DNA from: Brevundimonas mediterranea
GTDB taxonomy: Bacteria; Pseudomonadota; Alphaproteobacteria; Caulobacterales; Caulobacteraceae
Assembly (NCBI RefSeq): GCF_011064825.1
Contig: NZ_CP048751.1
Span: 372,001 to 436,000 of the forward strand
Direction: 5' to 3'
Length of the DNA stretch: 64,000 bases
Part shown: piece by piece, positions 44,202 to 53,005 of the stretch
Layout of the letters: each line of letters opens with the position of its first letter
How positions within the stretch are numbered: the stretch's first letter is position 1
Notes under the pieces: model-generated
What the model was told of the DNA's origin: nothing
The model's database searches: none
Seen by the model: the letters and a program-made list of their open reading frames with translations, nothing else
Position numbers and translations under genes: made by a program

Positions 44202-46556
44202 ATGTCCACGCATCCTCACAATCATGCCTCGGGTCACGCCTGCTGCGGGGCGAAGGCCTTGGATGGCGCGGCTACGGTCAAGGATCCCGTCTGCGGCAAG
44301 TCGGTCGATCTCACGACTACCGCTCACCGAGCCAGTCATGGCGGTCAGGACTATTTCTTCTGCTCGGCGGGGTGCCGGACCAAATTCATCGGCGATCCGA
44401 TGCGTTACCTGAACCCTCGCGTGGAGGCCGAGCCGGCCGTTCCCGGCGCCATCTACACCTGCCCGATGCACCCCGAGATCCGGCAGGAAGGCCCAGGCTC
44501 CTGCCCGATCTGCGGCATGGCGCTTGAGCCGGAGACGGTCACGGCGGAAGCCCCGCCCAACCACGAGCTGATCGACTTCACCAGACGCTTTTGGGTTGGT
44601 CTGGTCCTGACCCTGCCGGTCTTCGCCCTGGAAATGGGCGGACACCTGGCCAATCTCCACATGTTCATCCCGGGCCAGATGTCGAACTGGATCCAGTTCG
44701 CTTTGGCGACCCCCGTGGTTCTCTGGTGCGGCTGGCCCTTCTTCGAGCGCGGCTGGACATCGCTGCGCACCCGGCGGCTGAATATGTTCACCCTGATCGC
44801 CATGGGGGTCGGCGTGGCATGGCTTTACAGCGTCGTGGCCGTCGTCGCGCCAACCCTGTTCCCGCCCGCCTTCCTGAAGGCCGACGGAAGCGCGCCGGTG
44901 TATTTCGAGGCGGCGGCGGTCATCACCGTGCTGGTCCTCGTCGGGCAGATTCTGGAACTGCGCGCCCGCGAACAGACGTCGGGCGCGATCCGAGCCCTGC
45001 TGGACCTCACGCCCAAGACCGCGCGCCGAATCCGGGCGGACGGCGTCGATGAAGATGTCTCGCTTGACCAGATCGCCGTCGGCGACCGCCTGCGGGTAAG
45101 GCCCGGAGAGAAGATCCCGGTCGATGGCGAACTCCTGGAGGGTCGGGTCGCTGTCGACGAATCCATGGTGACCGGCGAGTCCATGCCGGTGACCAAGGAT
45201 GTCGGCGACCGCGTCGTGGCCGGCGCGCTCAACAAGACCGGATCCTTCATCATGCGCGCCGACAAGGTGGGCGCCGACACCCTGCTGTCGCAGATCGTCC
45301 AGATGGTGGCCCAGGCCCAGCGCAGTCGCGCCCCGATCCAGCGGCTGGCCGATACGGTCTCCGGATGGTTCGTTCCCACGGTGATCGCGATCGCCCTGCT
45401 CGCCGCCGTCGTCTGGGGCCTGGTCGGTCCCGAGCCCCGTTTGTCCTACGCCCTGGTCGCCGCCGTTTCGGTGCTCATCATCGCCTGTCCCTGTGCGTTG
45501 GGTCTGGCGACGCCGATCTCGATCATGGTCGGGGTGGGACGTGGCGCCCACGCCGGCGTCCTGATCAAAAACGCCGAGGCGCTCGAACGCTTCGAGAAGG
45601 TCGACACTCTCGTTCTGGACAAGACCGGCACCCTGACGGAGGGCCGTCCGTCGGTAACGGCGATCCTGCCCGCCCTCGGCTTCGTTGAAGCCGACATCTT
45701 GCGTCTTTCGGCCAGCCTCGAGCGGGGCAGCGAACATCCGTTGGCCGACGCGATTGTCCGGGCAGCCAAGGACCGGGACATCCCCCTTACCGAGGCCGTG
45801 GACTTCGACAGCCCGGTCGGTCGCGGCGTTCGCGGGACGATTGAGGGCCGCCAGGTCGCCCTGGGCAACACCCGTTTTCTCGGCGAGCTTTCGATCGACG
45901 TCTCCGCGCTGGAGCCGAAGGCGGAGGCCCTTCGCCACGACGGCGCCACCGCCATATTCGTGGCGATCGACGGAAAGGCGGCCGGGGTCATCGGCATCGC
46001 CGATCCCATCAAGGCCACCACGCCGGCTGCGATCCTCGCGCTGAAAGCGGCCGGTCTGCGGCTGGTGATGATGACCGGGGACAACCGGACGACGGCCGAA
46101 GCGGTCGCGCGTCGCCTCGGCATCGACGAAGTCCAGGCGGAGGTTCTGCCGCAGGACAAGGCGTCTGTCGTTCAACAGCTTCGTTCGCAGGGTCGGATCG
46201 TCGCCATGGCGGGGGATGGCGTCAACGATGCCCCTGCCCTCGCCGCAGCCGATGTCGGCGTCGCCATGGGGGCGGGTTCGGACGTCGCCATCGAGAGCGC
46301 CGGCGTCACGCTGCTGGGCGGTGATCTGCAAGGCATCGTGCGCGCACGGCATCTGTCCCGTGCGGTGATGGGCAACATCCGCCAGAACCTCGTTTTCGCC
46401 TTCGGCTACAACGCCCTTGGCATCCCCGTGGCGGCTGGCCTGCTTTATCCCGTCTTCGGCTGGCTTCTCTCGCCTGCCCTTGCGGCGCTCGCAATGGCGC
46501 TCTCCTCGGTCAGCGTCATCGGCAATGCGCTGAGACTGCGCGCGGTGAGGCTTTAG
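44202..46556 (+). CDS. Copper-exporting P1B-type ATPase with YHS and metal-binding domains
   Basis: A 784-aa Cu+ exporter. The N terminus is His/Cys-rich, then comes a YHS-type domain ([10 protein letters not shown] and YFFCSAGC, about 28-58) and a YTCPMHP heavy-metal-binding motif (85-91). Transmembrane region, CPC motif in [12 protein letters not shown] (about 428), phosphorylated Asp in DKTGTLTEG (about 473), HP-type SEHPLADAI and the [10 protein letters not shown] hinge follow. This is the CopA type lacking CXXC HMA domains. It is divergent from csoR behind the tandem operators. Confidence 0.95.
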   Translation: MSTHPHNHASGHACCGAKALDGAATVKDPVCGKSVDLTTTAHRASHGGQDYFFCSAGCRTKFIGDPMRYLNPRVEAEPAVPGAIYTCPMHPEIRQEGPGSCPICGMALEPETVTAEAPPNHELIDFTRRFWVGLVLTLPVFALEMGGHLANLHMFIPGQMSNWIQFALATPVVLWCGWPFFERGWTSLRTRRLNMFTLIAMGVGVAWLYSVVAVVAPTLFPPAFLKADGSAPVYFEAAAVITVLVLVGQILELRAREQTSGAIRALLDLTPKTARRIRADGVDEDVSLDQIAVGDRLRVRPGEKIPVDGELLEGRVAVDESMVTGESMPVTKDVGDRVVAGALNKTGSFIMRADKVGADTLLSQIVQMVAQAQRSRAPIQRLADTVSGWFVPTVIAIALLAAVVWGLVGPEPRLSYALVAAVSVLIIACPCALGLATPISIMVGVGRGAHAGVLIKNAEALERFEKVDTLVLDKTGTLTEGRPSVTAILPALGFVEADILRLSASLERGSEHPLADAIVRAAKDRDIPLTEAVDFDSPVGRGVRGTIEGRQVALGNTRFLGELSIDVSALEPKAEALRHDGATAIFVAIDGKAAGVIGIADPIKATTPAAILALKAAGLRLVMMTGDNRTTAEAVARRLGIDEVQAEVLPQDKASVVQQLRSQGRIVAMAGDGVNDAPALAAADVGVAMGAGSDVAIESAGVTLLGGDLQGIVRARHLSRAVMGNIRQNLVFAFGYNALGIPVAAGLLYPVFGWLLSPALAALAMALSSVSVIGNALRLRAVRL

Positions 46557-46703
46557 CCAAGATAGGCAATCAACAGTCCGCCCACCCACCTAAGGGAGGA
46601 ACCGGCTGTGACGGGCCGGATTGATTTAGACGCTGACCGCAGTCTCCAAGCATTCGCAGCGGCAGGCGATGACGAACTGAAATTTCTGAAGAGGATACGG
46701 ACG

Positions 46704-47198
46704 ATGTCTCATCAACAGATGGACCACGGCGGTCAAGGCAACGCTCGTGGACTTGGCCCTTACCGAAGCCTGTACCTGGAGTTGGCGCTCGACTTCGTCA
46801 TCATGTACCTGGTCATGTACACGATGATCGCCACGCTCGGTCACTTCTATCTCAACCTGAACAACGTCTACATGACCCTGATGATGGTCGCGCCGATGGC
46901 GGTCCTCATGCTCGTCTTCATGCGGTCCATGTACCCGTCGCGCAAAACAAACCTGGCCATTGGCGCGGTCGCGGCCGTGATCTTCGTCGGCAGCTTCATC
47001 GGCATGCGCACCCAGGCGTTCGTTGGCGACGACGAATTCCTGCGATCGATGATCCCGCACCATTCCGGGGCCGTGTTGATGTGCGAGCAAGCCTCCCTGA
47101 CAGATCCGGAGATCATCGCTTTGTGCGACGGCATCGTGCGTGGTCAACAGGCGGAGATCGCCCAGATGCAGGCGCTCCTCGAGAAGCGTCGCCGCTGA
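46704..47198 (+). CDS. DUF305 protein with transmembrane segments
   Basis: A 164-aa protein. Three hydrophobic segments (about 25-45, 52-70, 85-105) precede a C-terminal DUF305-like stretch FLRSMIPHHSGAVLMCEQASLTDPEI with HHS and Cys. The N terminus is MSHQQMDHGG. The start at 46704 was chosen because residues before it lack any family pattern. The DUF305 paralog at 43.3 kb flanks the ATPase on its other side; a copper-linked role is likely. Confidence 0.85.
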   Translation: MSHQQMDHGGQGNARGLGPYRSLYLELALDFVIMYLVMYTMIATLGHFYLNLNNVYMTLMMVAPMAVLMLVFMRSMYPSRKTNLAIGAVAAVIFVGSFIGMRTQAFVGDDEFLRSMIPHHSGAVLMCEQASLTDPEIIALCDGIVRGQQAEIAQMQALLEKRRR

Positions 47199-47315
47199 CC
47201 CCGGCGTGCGGGGGAAGGCCTCAGCCGCCGCCCGCTTCCTCTTCATGAGGGACGCGGTCGTGTGGCGCGTAGAGAAGCAGAAGGCCGGGACCGGCCAAAC
47301 GTCTGGAGACTGAGT

Positions 47316-47678
47316 ATGCGTTACTTCCACCCCGCGCCCTTCATCGCCGTCGCGGCGGTCGTGGCCTTCGCCGCCGGACCGGCGGCGGCCCACGCTCGCC
47401 TGGTCAGCGCCACCCCGGCGCCCGACTCCACCGTGGCCGCGACCCGGACGCTGACCCTGACCTTCAGCGAACGCAGCGTTCCCGCCTTTTCCGGCTTCGA
47501 CGTCGTCAATGCGGCGGGGGAGAAGATCGCGATCCGCACCTCGGTGGCCGAGGACGGCAGGACCCTCACGGGCGCGCTGGCTCGCCCGCTGGCCGCCGGC
47601 GCCTACCGTGTCGACTGGCGTATCGCGTCGAGCGACGGCCACCGCATGACGGGATCCTACGCCTTCACGGTGCGCTGA
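47316..47678 (+). CDS. copC: CopC-type periplasmic copper-binding protein
   Basis: A 120-aa exported beta-barrel. After the signal peptide (ending GPAAA) the mature protein starts with HARLVSATP, placing a His at the N-terminal copper site. The C-terminal SSDGHRMTGSYAFTV contributes the second His. Family length is normal. It is followed within four bases by copD. Confidence 0.92.
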   Translation: MRYFHPAPFIAVAAVVAFAAGPAAAHARLVSATPAPDSTVAATRTLTLTFSERSVPAFSGFDVVNAAGEKIAIRTSVAEDGRTLTGALARPLAAGAYRVDWRIASSDGHRMTGSYAFTVR

Positions 47679-47682
47679 CGCC

Positions 47683-48597
47683 GTGCTGGAAGTCGCGGTC
47701 ATCGCGCTTCGCTGGCTTCAATACGGCGGCGGCGTCGTCCTTCTCGGCGCGCCGCTGTTCCTTCTCTACAGCTTCAAAGACGCCGACGCGCCGAACCTGG
47801 AATGGTCGCGACCGACATTGCGCCTCGCCGCGATCATCGTCGCGCTCGGCTCGCTCGCCGCCCTGGTGGCACAGACGGCCGTCATGGCGGGGTCGCTGGG
47901 CGAAGCCGTCAAACCCGCGTCCCTGTCCTTCATGGTCACCGGCACGGCCCTGGGCATGGCGATGGTCGTGCGGGCCGCCGCCGCCTTGCTTGGGCTCGTC
48001 GCCTTGGTCGCCCTGAAACCCGGTCGCGCGCTCTGGAGCGTGACGGCCGCCTTGGGTCTGATGGTGGCCGCCAGCTTCGCGTGGACGGGTCACGGCGCGG
48101 CCACCGAGGGCCCTGGCGGGCCCCTCCATCTTGTCGCCAACATCATTCACGCGGTGGCAGCGGCCTTGTGGCTGGGCGCCCTGGCGGCGTTGACGGCCCT
48201 GCTTCTGCGCCGAGCCGGTCCGGACGACCTTGCAATCCATCGCGCCCTGCATGGCTTCGCCGGCCTTGGAACGCTCGCGGTCCTGTTGCTGGTGCTGACC
48301 GGTCTCGTGAACAGCTGGTTCCTGATCGGTCCCGAGCGCGTGGCGTCGATCGCGGGCAACCTCTACGGCCAGCTTCTGGTCGCCAAGCTCGTCCTCTTCG
48401 GTTTGATGCTTGCGCTGGCGGCGAGCAACCGGTTCCGGCTGACGCCGACACTGGGCTCTGCGCTGGAGACGGGCCAACCCTCCGTCGCCGCCATGAGCGC
48501 GCTCCGGCGCAGCCTGTTGATCGAAACGGGTCTGGGACTCGCCCTGATCGGCGTCGTGGCGGTCATGGGAACCCTGCCGCCCCCGGCGTCTCTGTAG
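47683..48597 (+). CDS. copD: CopD-family copper import membrane protein
   Basis: A 304-aa inner-membrane protein with about eight helices and the CopD conserved blocks FAWTGHGAATEGPGGPLHLVANIIHAVAAALWLG and HRALHGFAGLGTLAV, whose histidines are candidate copper ligands. A GTG start lies four bases after copC. CopC and CopD together move copper into the cytosol (family knowledge), which may balance the exporters nearby. Confidence 0.9.
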   Translation: MLEVAVIALRWLQYGGGVVLLGAPLFLLYSFKDADAPNLEWSRPTLRLAAIIVALGSLAALVAQTAVMAGSLGEAVKPASLSFMVTGTALGMAMVVRAAAALLGLVALVALKPGRALWSVTAALGLMVAASFAWTGHGAATEGPGGPLHLVANIIHAVAAALWLGALAALTALLLRRAGPDDLAIHRALHGFAGLGTLAVLLLVLTGLVNSWFLIGPERVASIAGNLYGQLLVAKLVLFGLMLALAASNRFRLTPTLGSALETGQPSVAAMSALRRSLLIETGLGLALIGVVAVMGTLPPPASL

Positions 48598-48659
48598 GCT
48601 CGATTGCAATGATCAAAATGAGATCGTCGCTCCGCCGACCGTTGAAGTATGATCAGACA

Positions 48660-48992
48660 ATGCCGTTCCTGCGTCATGACCTCGTCCGACTGACGACCGC
48701 GCTGCTCGCGGCGTTTGCCATGCTGTTCGTGTCCACCGCTTCGATCGCCTGCGAAGCTCCGGTCGATCCGGATATGGCGTCCATGTCGATGAGCGGCGAC
48801 GGCGTCCCGTGCGAGCCGAAGACCGTCAGGATCTCATGCCATAAGGCGTGTCTGGCCATCTGCCAGGGCCTTGTCCCCCAGGGCGGTGAATCCACCCCCG
48901 CACGGGTCTATGCGTCTGTCCTCTATCCATCCCTTGATGCGCGGCATGCCGATTTCACCGTGGAGGCGGACGACCCGCCCCCACGACGCTGA
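48660..48992 (+). CDS. Secreted Cys-rich hypothetical protein
   Basis: A 110-aa protein with signal peptide-like N terminus (LTTALLAAFAMLFVSTAS) and five cysteines after it (ACEAP, PCEPK, SCHKACLAIC). There is no recognised domain. The start is uncertain: in-frame ATGs at 48609 and 48618 would lengthen the N terminus. It sits in the cop block on the same strand as copD, and the Met motif MASMSMSGDG suggests copper binding (inference). Confidence 0.62.
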   Translation: MPFLRHDLVRLTTALLAAFAMLFVSTASIACEAPVDPDMASMSMSGDGVPCEPKTVRISCHKACLAICQGLVPQGGESTPARVYASVLYPSLDARHADFTVEADDPPPRR

Positions 48993-49040
48993 TCCTGTTG
49001 AAGATGACCGAACTCATTCAATCAAACAGAGATCAAAACC

Positions 49041-49187
49041 ATGAAACGCACTCTCACCCTCGCAGCCCTGGTGCTGCTGGCTTCCGGTTCAGCCGCCTTC
49101 GCGGCCGCGCCGGACGCCGTGGCGCAGGCCGTATGCGCTTGCTGCGACGCTATCGCAGCCTGCGCGGAAGCCTGCACCTGCTGCTGA
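49041..49187 (+). CDS. Tiny Cys-rich secreted peptide
   Basis: A 48-aa peptide. A classic signal peptide (MKRTLTLAALVLLASGSAAFA) is followed by about 27 residues with eight cysteines in pairs (VCACC, ACAEACTCC). The cysteine pattern is metallothionein-like. It is too short for routine gene finding. It lies between the cop genes and an intrinsic terminator on the same strand. The 74-aa protein at 56.4 kb has a related design. Confidence 0.7.
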   Translation: MKRTLTLAALVLLASGSAAFAAAPDAVAQAVCACCDAIAACAEACTCC

Positions 49188-49200
49188 TCGTATGATCGGG

Positions 49201-49230
49201 GACGCCCGCCCGCGAGGGCGGGCGTCTTCT
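49201..49230 (+). terminator. Hairpin after Cys-rich peptide gene
   Basis: GACGCCCGCCC pairs perfectly with GGGCGGGCGTC around GCGA, followed by TTCT, 13 bases after the stop. It ends the copper ATPase-copC-copD-peptide block. Confidence 0.8.
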
Positions 49231-49285
49231 CGATGTTCCTCACCGACGTCGCAGGGCCGGCGACCCGCTGGCGCGGGCCTGAGCG

Positions 49286-49777
49286 TCAGCCGGGCGCGCG
49301 CGACGACCAGTGAATGTGGTGGATGCGCCAGCCGTCGGCATGGCGTTTGAGGACCATGGTTTCGGTCGTCAGGCGGTCCACGGCACGGCCGTTGAATTGG
49401 CCCGTGGTGCGGCCTTCGCTGGCGATCCAGGCGATGTCCCCATCGGCCCATCCCGATCTGCGCGTCACCGTCGCTTCAGAGGCGGCGGCGAAGGCGGCGT
49501 CCGAGCCCAGGTGATGGGACGCATACTCGTCGCGCGATCGCTCCGCGCCACCCTCCTCGAAGATCATCACATCCGGCGCCATCAGGGCCAGGGCGACGGC
49601 CGTGTCGCCGGCCTTGAGAGCGACGTGAAAGGCATCGACGGCCGCCGCCGCGTCCGCAGCTTCCGCGGCGACCGAGCCGGCGGCCCGGGCATGCCCGTGG
49701 GCGTGGTCCTGGGCGAAGGCGGGTGTCGCCGAAAGCACGGCGAGCGACAGGACGAGTTCGAGAGAGGTGCGGGACAT
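49286..49777 (-). CDS. Exported NTF2/SnoaL-like protein
   Basis: A 163-aa protein with signal peptide (LELVLSLAVLSATPAFA), a short His-rich segment (DHAHGHA) and a cone-shaped NTF2-like domain: AVDAFHVALKAGDTAVALALMAPDVMIFEEGG and the C-terminal WRIHHIHWSSRAPG. The function is unknown. A broken copy lies at 43.1-43.3 kb. The start at 49777 is set by the signal peptide. It lies downstream of the DUF411 gene on the same strand. Confidence 0.87.
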   Translation of the reverse strand: MSRTSLELVLSLAVLSATPAFAQDHAHGHARAAGSVAAEAADAAAAVDAFHVALKAGDTAVALALMAPDVMIFEEGGAERSRDEYASHHLGSDAAFAAASEATVTRRSGWADGDIAWIASEGRTTGQFNGRAVDRLTTETMVLKRHADGWRIHHIHWSSRAPG

Positions 49778-49826
49778 GGCGAACTCCGGTTTGTGGGTGA
49801 TCTGAACGGACTGAGCGCGATCGGCG

Positions 49827-50303
49827 TCAGGCCCGCGGGTTGTGGCGGGCGAACACGCGGGTCGCGCCCGAGCGAAGCACCAGCAGGGTGTCGTAGGGCT
49901 CCTTGTGCCCCTGCGGCGTCTCCATGCCGGGCGAACCGAGCGGCATGCCCGGGACCGCGACACCCACCGCCGCCGGTCTCTCGGCCAGCAGTCGGATGAC
50001 GTCCGGGGCCGGCACATGACCCTCGACCAGATAACCATCGATCAGACCGGTATGACAGGAAGCGAGCGCGTCCGGCATGCCGCGGCTGCTCCGGACCGAT
50101 TCAAGGCTCGGAAGGACGGTGATGGTTGTGGTGAAGCCCGCCTCGCACATGTGCGCGATCCAAGCATCGCAGCAGGCGCAGGTCGGCGTCTTGAAGACCG
50201 TGAGGCTTCTTGACGGCCGCGTCTGGGCGCAGGCGGTTCCGCTGATGCCGATGAAGGCGGCCGCGCCGAGCAGCAGGCGGCGGTTCAGGCTGGCGGGGTT
50301 CAA
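49827..50303 (-). CDS. DUF411 metal-binding protein
   Basis: A 158-aa exported protein with signal sequence (LLLGAAAFIGISGTACA) and DUF411 blocks VFKTPTCACCDAWIAHM, PDALASCHTGLIDGYLVEGHVP and PGMPLGSPGME. The CACC and SCH motifs are likely copper ligands. A TTG start at 50303 overlaps the TGA of the acyltransferase (TTGA), with AGGGAGA upstream. A second DUF411 gene lies at 59.5 kb. Confidence 0.87.
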   Translation of the reverse strand: MNPASLNRRLLLGAAAFIGISGTACAQTRPSRSLTVFKTPTCACCDAWIAHMCEAGFTTTITVLPSLESVRSSRGMPDALASCHTGLIDGYLVEGHVPAPDVIRLLAERPAAVGVAVPGMPLGSPGMETPQGHKEPYDTLLVLRSGATRVFARHNPRA

Positions 50304-51454
50304 AAGGGTTCTCCCTGATCGCTGTGTACGGATCGTCTGGCTTCGACGGGGTCGGCGCCCTGCGGCGCCGTTCGTTTGCGTAGCCACCGTCGGCCGGGCT
50401 GCTCGACGAAGACATGGATGGCCGCCGCGGCGGCGAGCGTCAACACAAGCATGGCGGCCAGTTCGACCAGGCCCATTCGATAGTCCGCACCCCAGCCGGC
50501 GAACGCCTGCGCCGCATTGCGCCACACCATCAGGATGGGGATGTGGACGAGATAAAGGGCGAACGAGGCTTCGCCGGCGAACAGAAGCACGGGGTGAGAC
50601 AGGATGGTCCGGACCGGAGCCTTGGCTAACAGGGCGAGCGACAGGATAAAGGGACCGGCCGCCGCCACGATGACCCGGTCGTCGGCGCCGATCTGCATGA
50701 GCGCCAGCGGCAAGGTCGTGGCGACCAGGGCGCCCATGAGGGACATTCGCGGCGAAGGCGTCCAGCGCTGACCGAGATAGTAGAGGCCAATGCCGTAGAG
50801 GAATTCGGGAATGATGCGCAGGATCCCGAGGCTGTCCTCAGCCCGAGGCAACATCCGGCCGAACCAGGCGCGGTAGAAGGCGTCAAGGGCAACGAACAAC
50901 AGCATGGCGAGGGCGATCAGGACCCACGGCCTGGCCCGCAACCGGAGCGCGAGGGCGGCATAGGCGGGGAAGGCCAGATAGGCGAACCACTCCGCCGACA
51001 GCGACCAGGCCGGTCCGTTCCAGAGCGCCATGCTCTCTCGCGGGAACCACGCCTGGACGAGCAGAAGGGTGCCCGCGAAGTCGACGGGATTGAACCGGCC
51101 AGGCTCCAGCCCGACACCGAACACAGGCGCGATCAGCACCAGCCCAAGCATGGCCAGGAGGATGAACAGGTGAGCCGGATATATCCGGGCGAGGCGCGCC
51201 GCCAGGAATCGACCGTAGTTCGGGGCCCGGTCTCCCTGCAGGTAGACGTGGGTCAGGATGAAGCCCGACAGGATGAAGAAGACATCCACGCCCAGGCGCG
51301 CGCGGTTCAGCAAGCCCGCGCTCTCCGCCGGGAGCGTCCAGTAGAGCTGGAAGTGAAACAGCACGACGCCGAGGGCGAGAAAGAACCTCACGCCCGTGAG
51401 TTGATCGAGCACGTCGGGGAATGGAACCCGCGTGGGCCCTGATCTGTCGCTCAC
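50300..51454 (-). CDS. Acyltransferase 3-family membrane protein
   Basis: A 384-aa polytopic protein with about ten helices. The N-terminal LDQLTGVRFFLALGVVLFHF has the catalytic-type His, and the family blocks RLGVDVFFILSGFILTHVYL and ARLARIYPAHLF follow. Members O-acylate polysaccharides, lipids or antibiotics; the substrate is unknown. I start at a GTG at 51454, since the longer reading to 51583 begins in the promoter gap. It is divergent from the CnrY-like gene. Confidence 0.87.
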   Translation of the reverse strand: MSDRSGPTRVPFPDVLDQLTGVRFFLALGVVLFHFQLYWTLPAESAGLLNRARLGVDVFFILSGFILTHVYLQGDRAPNYGRFLAARLARIYPAHLFILLAMLGLVLIAPVFGVGLEPGRFNPVDFAGTLLLVQAWFPRESMALWNGPAWSLSAEWFAYLAFPAYAALALRLRARPWVLIALAMLLFVALDAFYRAWFGRMLPRAEDSLGILRIIPEFLYGIGLYYLGQRWTPSPRMSLMGALVATTLPLALMQIGADDRVIVAAAGPFILSLALLAKAPVRTILSHPVLLFAGEASFALYLVHIPILMVWRNAAQAFAGWGADYRMGLVELAAMLVLTLAAAAAIHVFVEQPGRRWLRKRTAPQGADPVEARRSVHSDQGEPF

Positions 51455-51518
51455 GTCTTTTCCCCGGACGACAGGGCGCGTCCCGGTCGTTCTCTGGTAT
51501 CTACGCGGGCGACGGCTC

Positions 51519-51536
51519 GTCCCCTCGTGAGGGGAC
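51519..51536. promoter_or_regulatory. Perfect 18-bp inverted repeat in divergent promoter gap
   Basis: GTCCCCTC-GT-GAGGGGAC lies 47 bases before the anti-sigma-like gene and 65 before the acyltransferase. It could be an operator or a transcript hairpin; no matching copy was found elsewhere. Confidence 0.4.
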
Positions 51537-51582
51537 CGGAAGGCTGGCGCGTATGGCAGATGGGGCGTGACGCAGGTGCGCA

Positions 51583-51861
51583 ATGACTGACGACATGAAT
51601 GAACTGATCGCAGCGGTCGGGCCGGGCGACGCCGGCCGGCTGGTCGGCATGGAAGACGCGGTCTGGGTGCGGATCGGCGAACGCAGGGAGCGCGCCCGCA
51701 TGGGTCAGGTCCGGGTCGCCGCCGTTGCGCTCGCTCTGGTGATCGGCGTCGCGAACGGAGGGCTGATGCTCATGGCTCCACGGCCGGAGCCGTCCGAGAT
51801 GCGGATTTTCACCGTCTCGGCGGGCTTGTCGCCTCTCTCCGGCCTGGACGTTCGGGGATGA
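51583..51861 (+). CDS. CnrY-like anti-sigma membrane protein
   Basis: A 92-aa protein with a cytosolic N terminus, a single membrane helix at about 44-64 (VAAVALALVIGVANGGLML) and a short periplasmic tail. CnrY of Cupriavidus is 95 aa with the same layout. The assignment rests mainly on order, size and topology: it is followed with a four-base overlap by a CnrX-like sensor and then an ECF sigma gene, the cnrYXH arrangement. Sequence similarity alone would be weak. Confidence 0.7.
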   Translation: MTDDMNELIAAVGPGDAGRLVGMEDAVWVRIGERRERARMGQVRVAAVALALVIGVANGGLMLMAPRPEPSEMRIFTVSAGLSPLSGLDVRG

Positions 51862-52298
51862 GAGCCTCCTGGAAGTCGATCGTCATCACGGCCATCCTGG
51901 CCGCGCTGGCCAGCGGCGCGGCGACCTGGGCGAGCGCGACCTGGGTCATGCGGGAGCGGCAGCCGCCAAGCCTGCACAGCGTCGTCCATGAGAAACTCGA
52001 CCTGAGCCCTGAGCAGGATCGACGGCTCGACGTGGTCGAAGCCCGGTTCGCCGCTCTGCGGCCGGCGCTCGAAGCGGAAGTGCGCGCGGCCAATCGCGAA
52101 CTGGCGGCCGCCATCGCCGCCAGTGACGGCGACACGCCCCAGGTCCAGGCCGCGGTCGATCATTTCCACGCCGCCATGGGCGATCTGCAGAAGGCGACAA
52201 TCACCCATGTGTTCGAGATGCGATCCGTCCTGACCCCGGCGCAGGCCGAGGTGTTCGACGCCGCGGTCGTCGAGGCCCTGCACGACGACGCCGGCTAA
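51858..52298 (+). CDS. CnrX-like periplasmic metal sensor
   Basis: A 146-aa membrane-anchored sensor: N-terminal helix (residues 7-30), then a periplasmic four-helix bundle. His40, His44, Glu61, His117 and Met121 have exactly the spacing of the five CnrX cobalt/nickel ligands (His42, His46, Glu63, His119, Met123). The family senses Co(II)/Ni(II) and releases the sigma factor through CnrY. Copper or zinc sensing cannot be excluded. Confidence 0.85.
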   Translation: MRASWKSIVITAILAALASGAATWASATWVMRERQPPSLHSVVHEKLDLSPEQDRRLDVVEARFAALRPALEAEVRAANRELAAAIAASDGDTPQVQAAVDHFHAAMGDLQKATITHVFEMRSVLTPAQAEVFDAAVVEALHDDAG

Positions 52299-52307
52299 GC
52301 GGCGCGC

Positions 52308-52877
52308 GTGTGTGCTGAGCAGAGCATCGAGGCCCGTGCGGCGACCGGAGACCGGGCCGCCTTCACCGCCTTGATGGCCGCCACAAAGGCCGATCTCTAC
52401 CGGTTCGTGCGCCGCTATGTCGGCGACGAGTCCGAAGCGCATGACGTGCTTCAGGAAAGCTATGCGTCCGCCTGGCTCGCCCTGCGGCGGTATGATCCGG
52501 CGCGGCCGTTCGACGTCTGGCTTCGCTCCATCGCCCTCAACAAATGTCGAGACTGGGGCCGGCGGCGCGCGGTCCGCCGGGTTGTGCGCGGCGTCATGGG
52601 CCTGGAGGCGCCCGAGGCGGCGGCGGTGGGCGACGATGCGCCGTCACCCGAGACACGGCTGGACGATCAGCGCAGGGCCGAAGCTCTGCAACGCGCCTTG
52701 CGGGACCTTCCCGACGCCCTGAAGGGGCCGCTTCTGCTCGCCACGCTCGAGGGACGGTCTCACGCCGAGATCGCCTCGATCCTCGGTATTACGCCCAAGG
52801 CGGTCGAGACCCGCGTCGCCCGCGCCCGCAAGACCTTGACGGCGGCTTTGGCCCAAGCTTCCGGCGGAAACGCTTGA
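52308..52877 (+). CDS. ECF sigma factor (CnrH-like)
   Basis: A 189-aa sigma-70 family factor of ECF type (CnrH is 191 aa). Region 2 includes LYRFVRRYVGDESEAHDVLQESYASAWLAL and FDVWLRSIALNKCRDW. Region 4 includes LPDALKGPLLLATLEGRSHAEIASILGITPKAVETRVARARKTL. A GTG start lies nine bases after the sensor gene. It probably activates the cop genes immediately downstream and its own operon; which promoters it reads is not clear from sequence. Confidence 0.9.
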   Translation: MCAEQSIEARAATGDRAAFTALMAATKADLYRFVRRYVGDESEAHDVLQESYASAWLALRRYDPARPFDVWLRSIALNKCRDWGRRRAVRRVVRGVMGLEAPEAAAVGDDAPSPETRLDDQRRAEALQRALRDLPDALKGPLLLATLEGRSHAEIASILGITPKAVETRVARARKTLTAALAQASGGNA

Positions 52878-52940
52878 CCTTGCCCTGATGGGAAGATGCA
52901 CAAGCTGCAATCCCGACGTCTGCGGCATCCTGACGCGAGG

Positions 52941-52963
52941 GATACGCCGCCCGGCCGCGTATC
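52941..52963. promoter_or_regulatory. Inverted repeat before copA
   Basis: GATACGC and GCGTATC form perfect 7-bp arms separated by nine bases, 43-65 bases before the copA start. This is a candidate regulator or sigma-linked site for the copAB operon. Confidence 0.4.
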
Positions 52964-53005
52964 TGAACGAACGGCTGAATAGCCCGACCAAGGAATTTCT
53001 CGCCT

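Noticed and set aside
44184..46589. 801-codon minus-strand frame opposite the copper ATPase
   Set aside because: Antisense shadow; the sense strand holds all P-type ATPase motifs.
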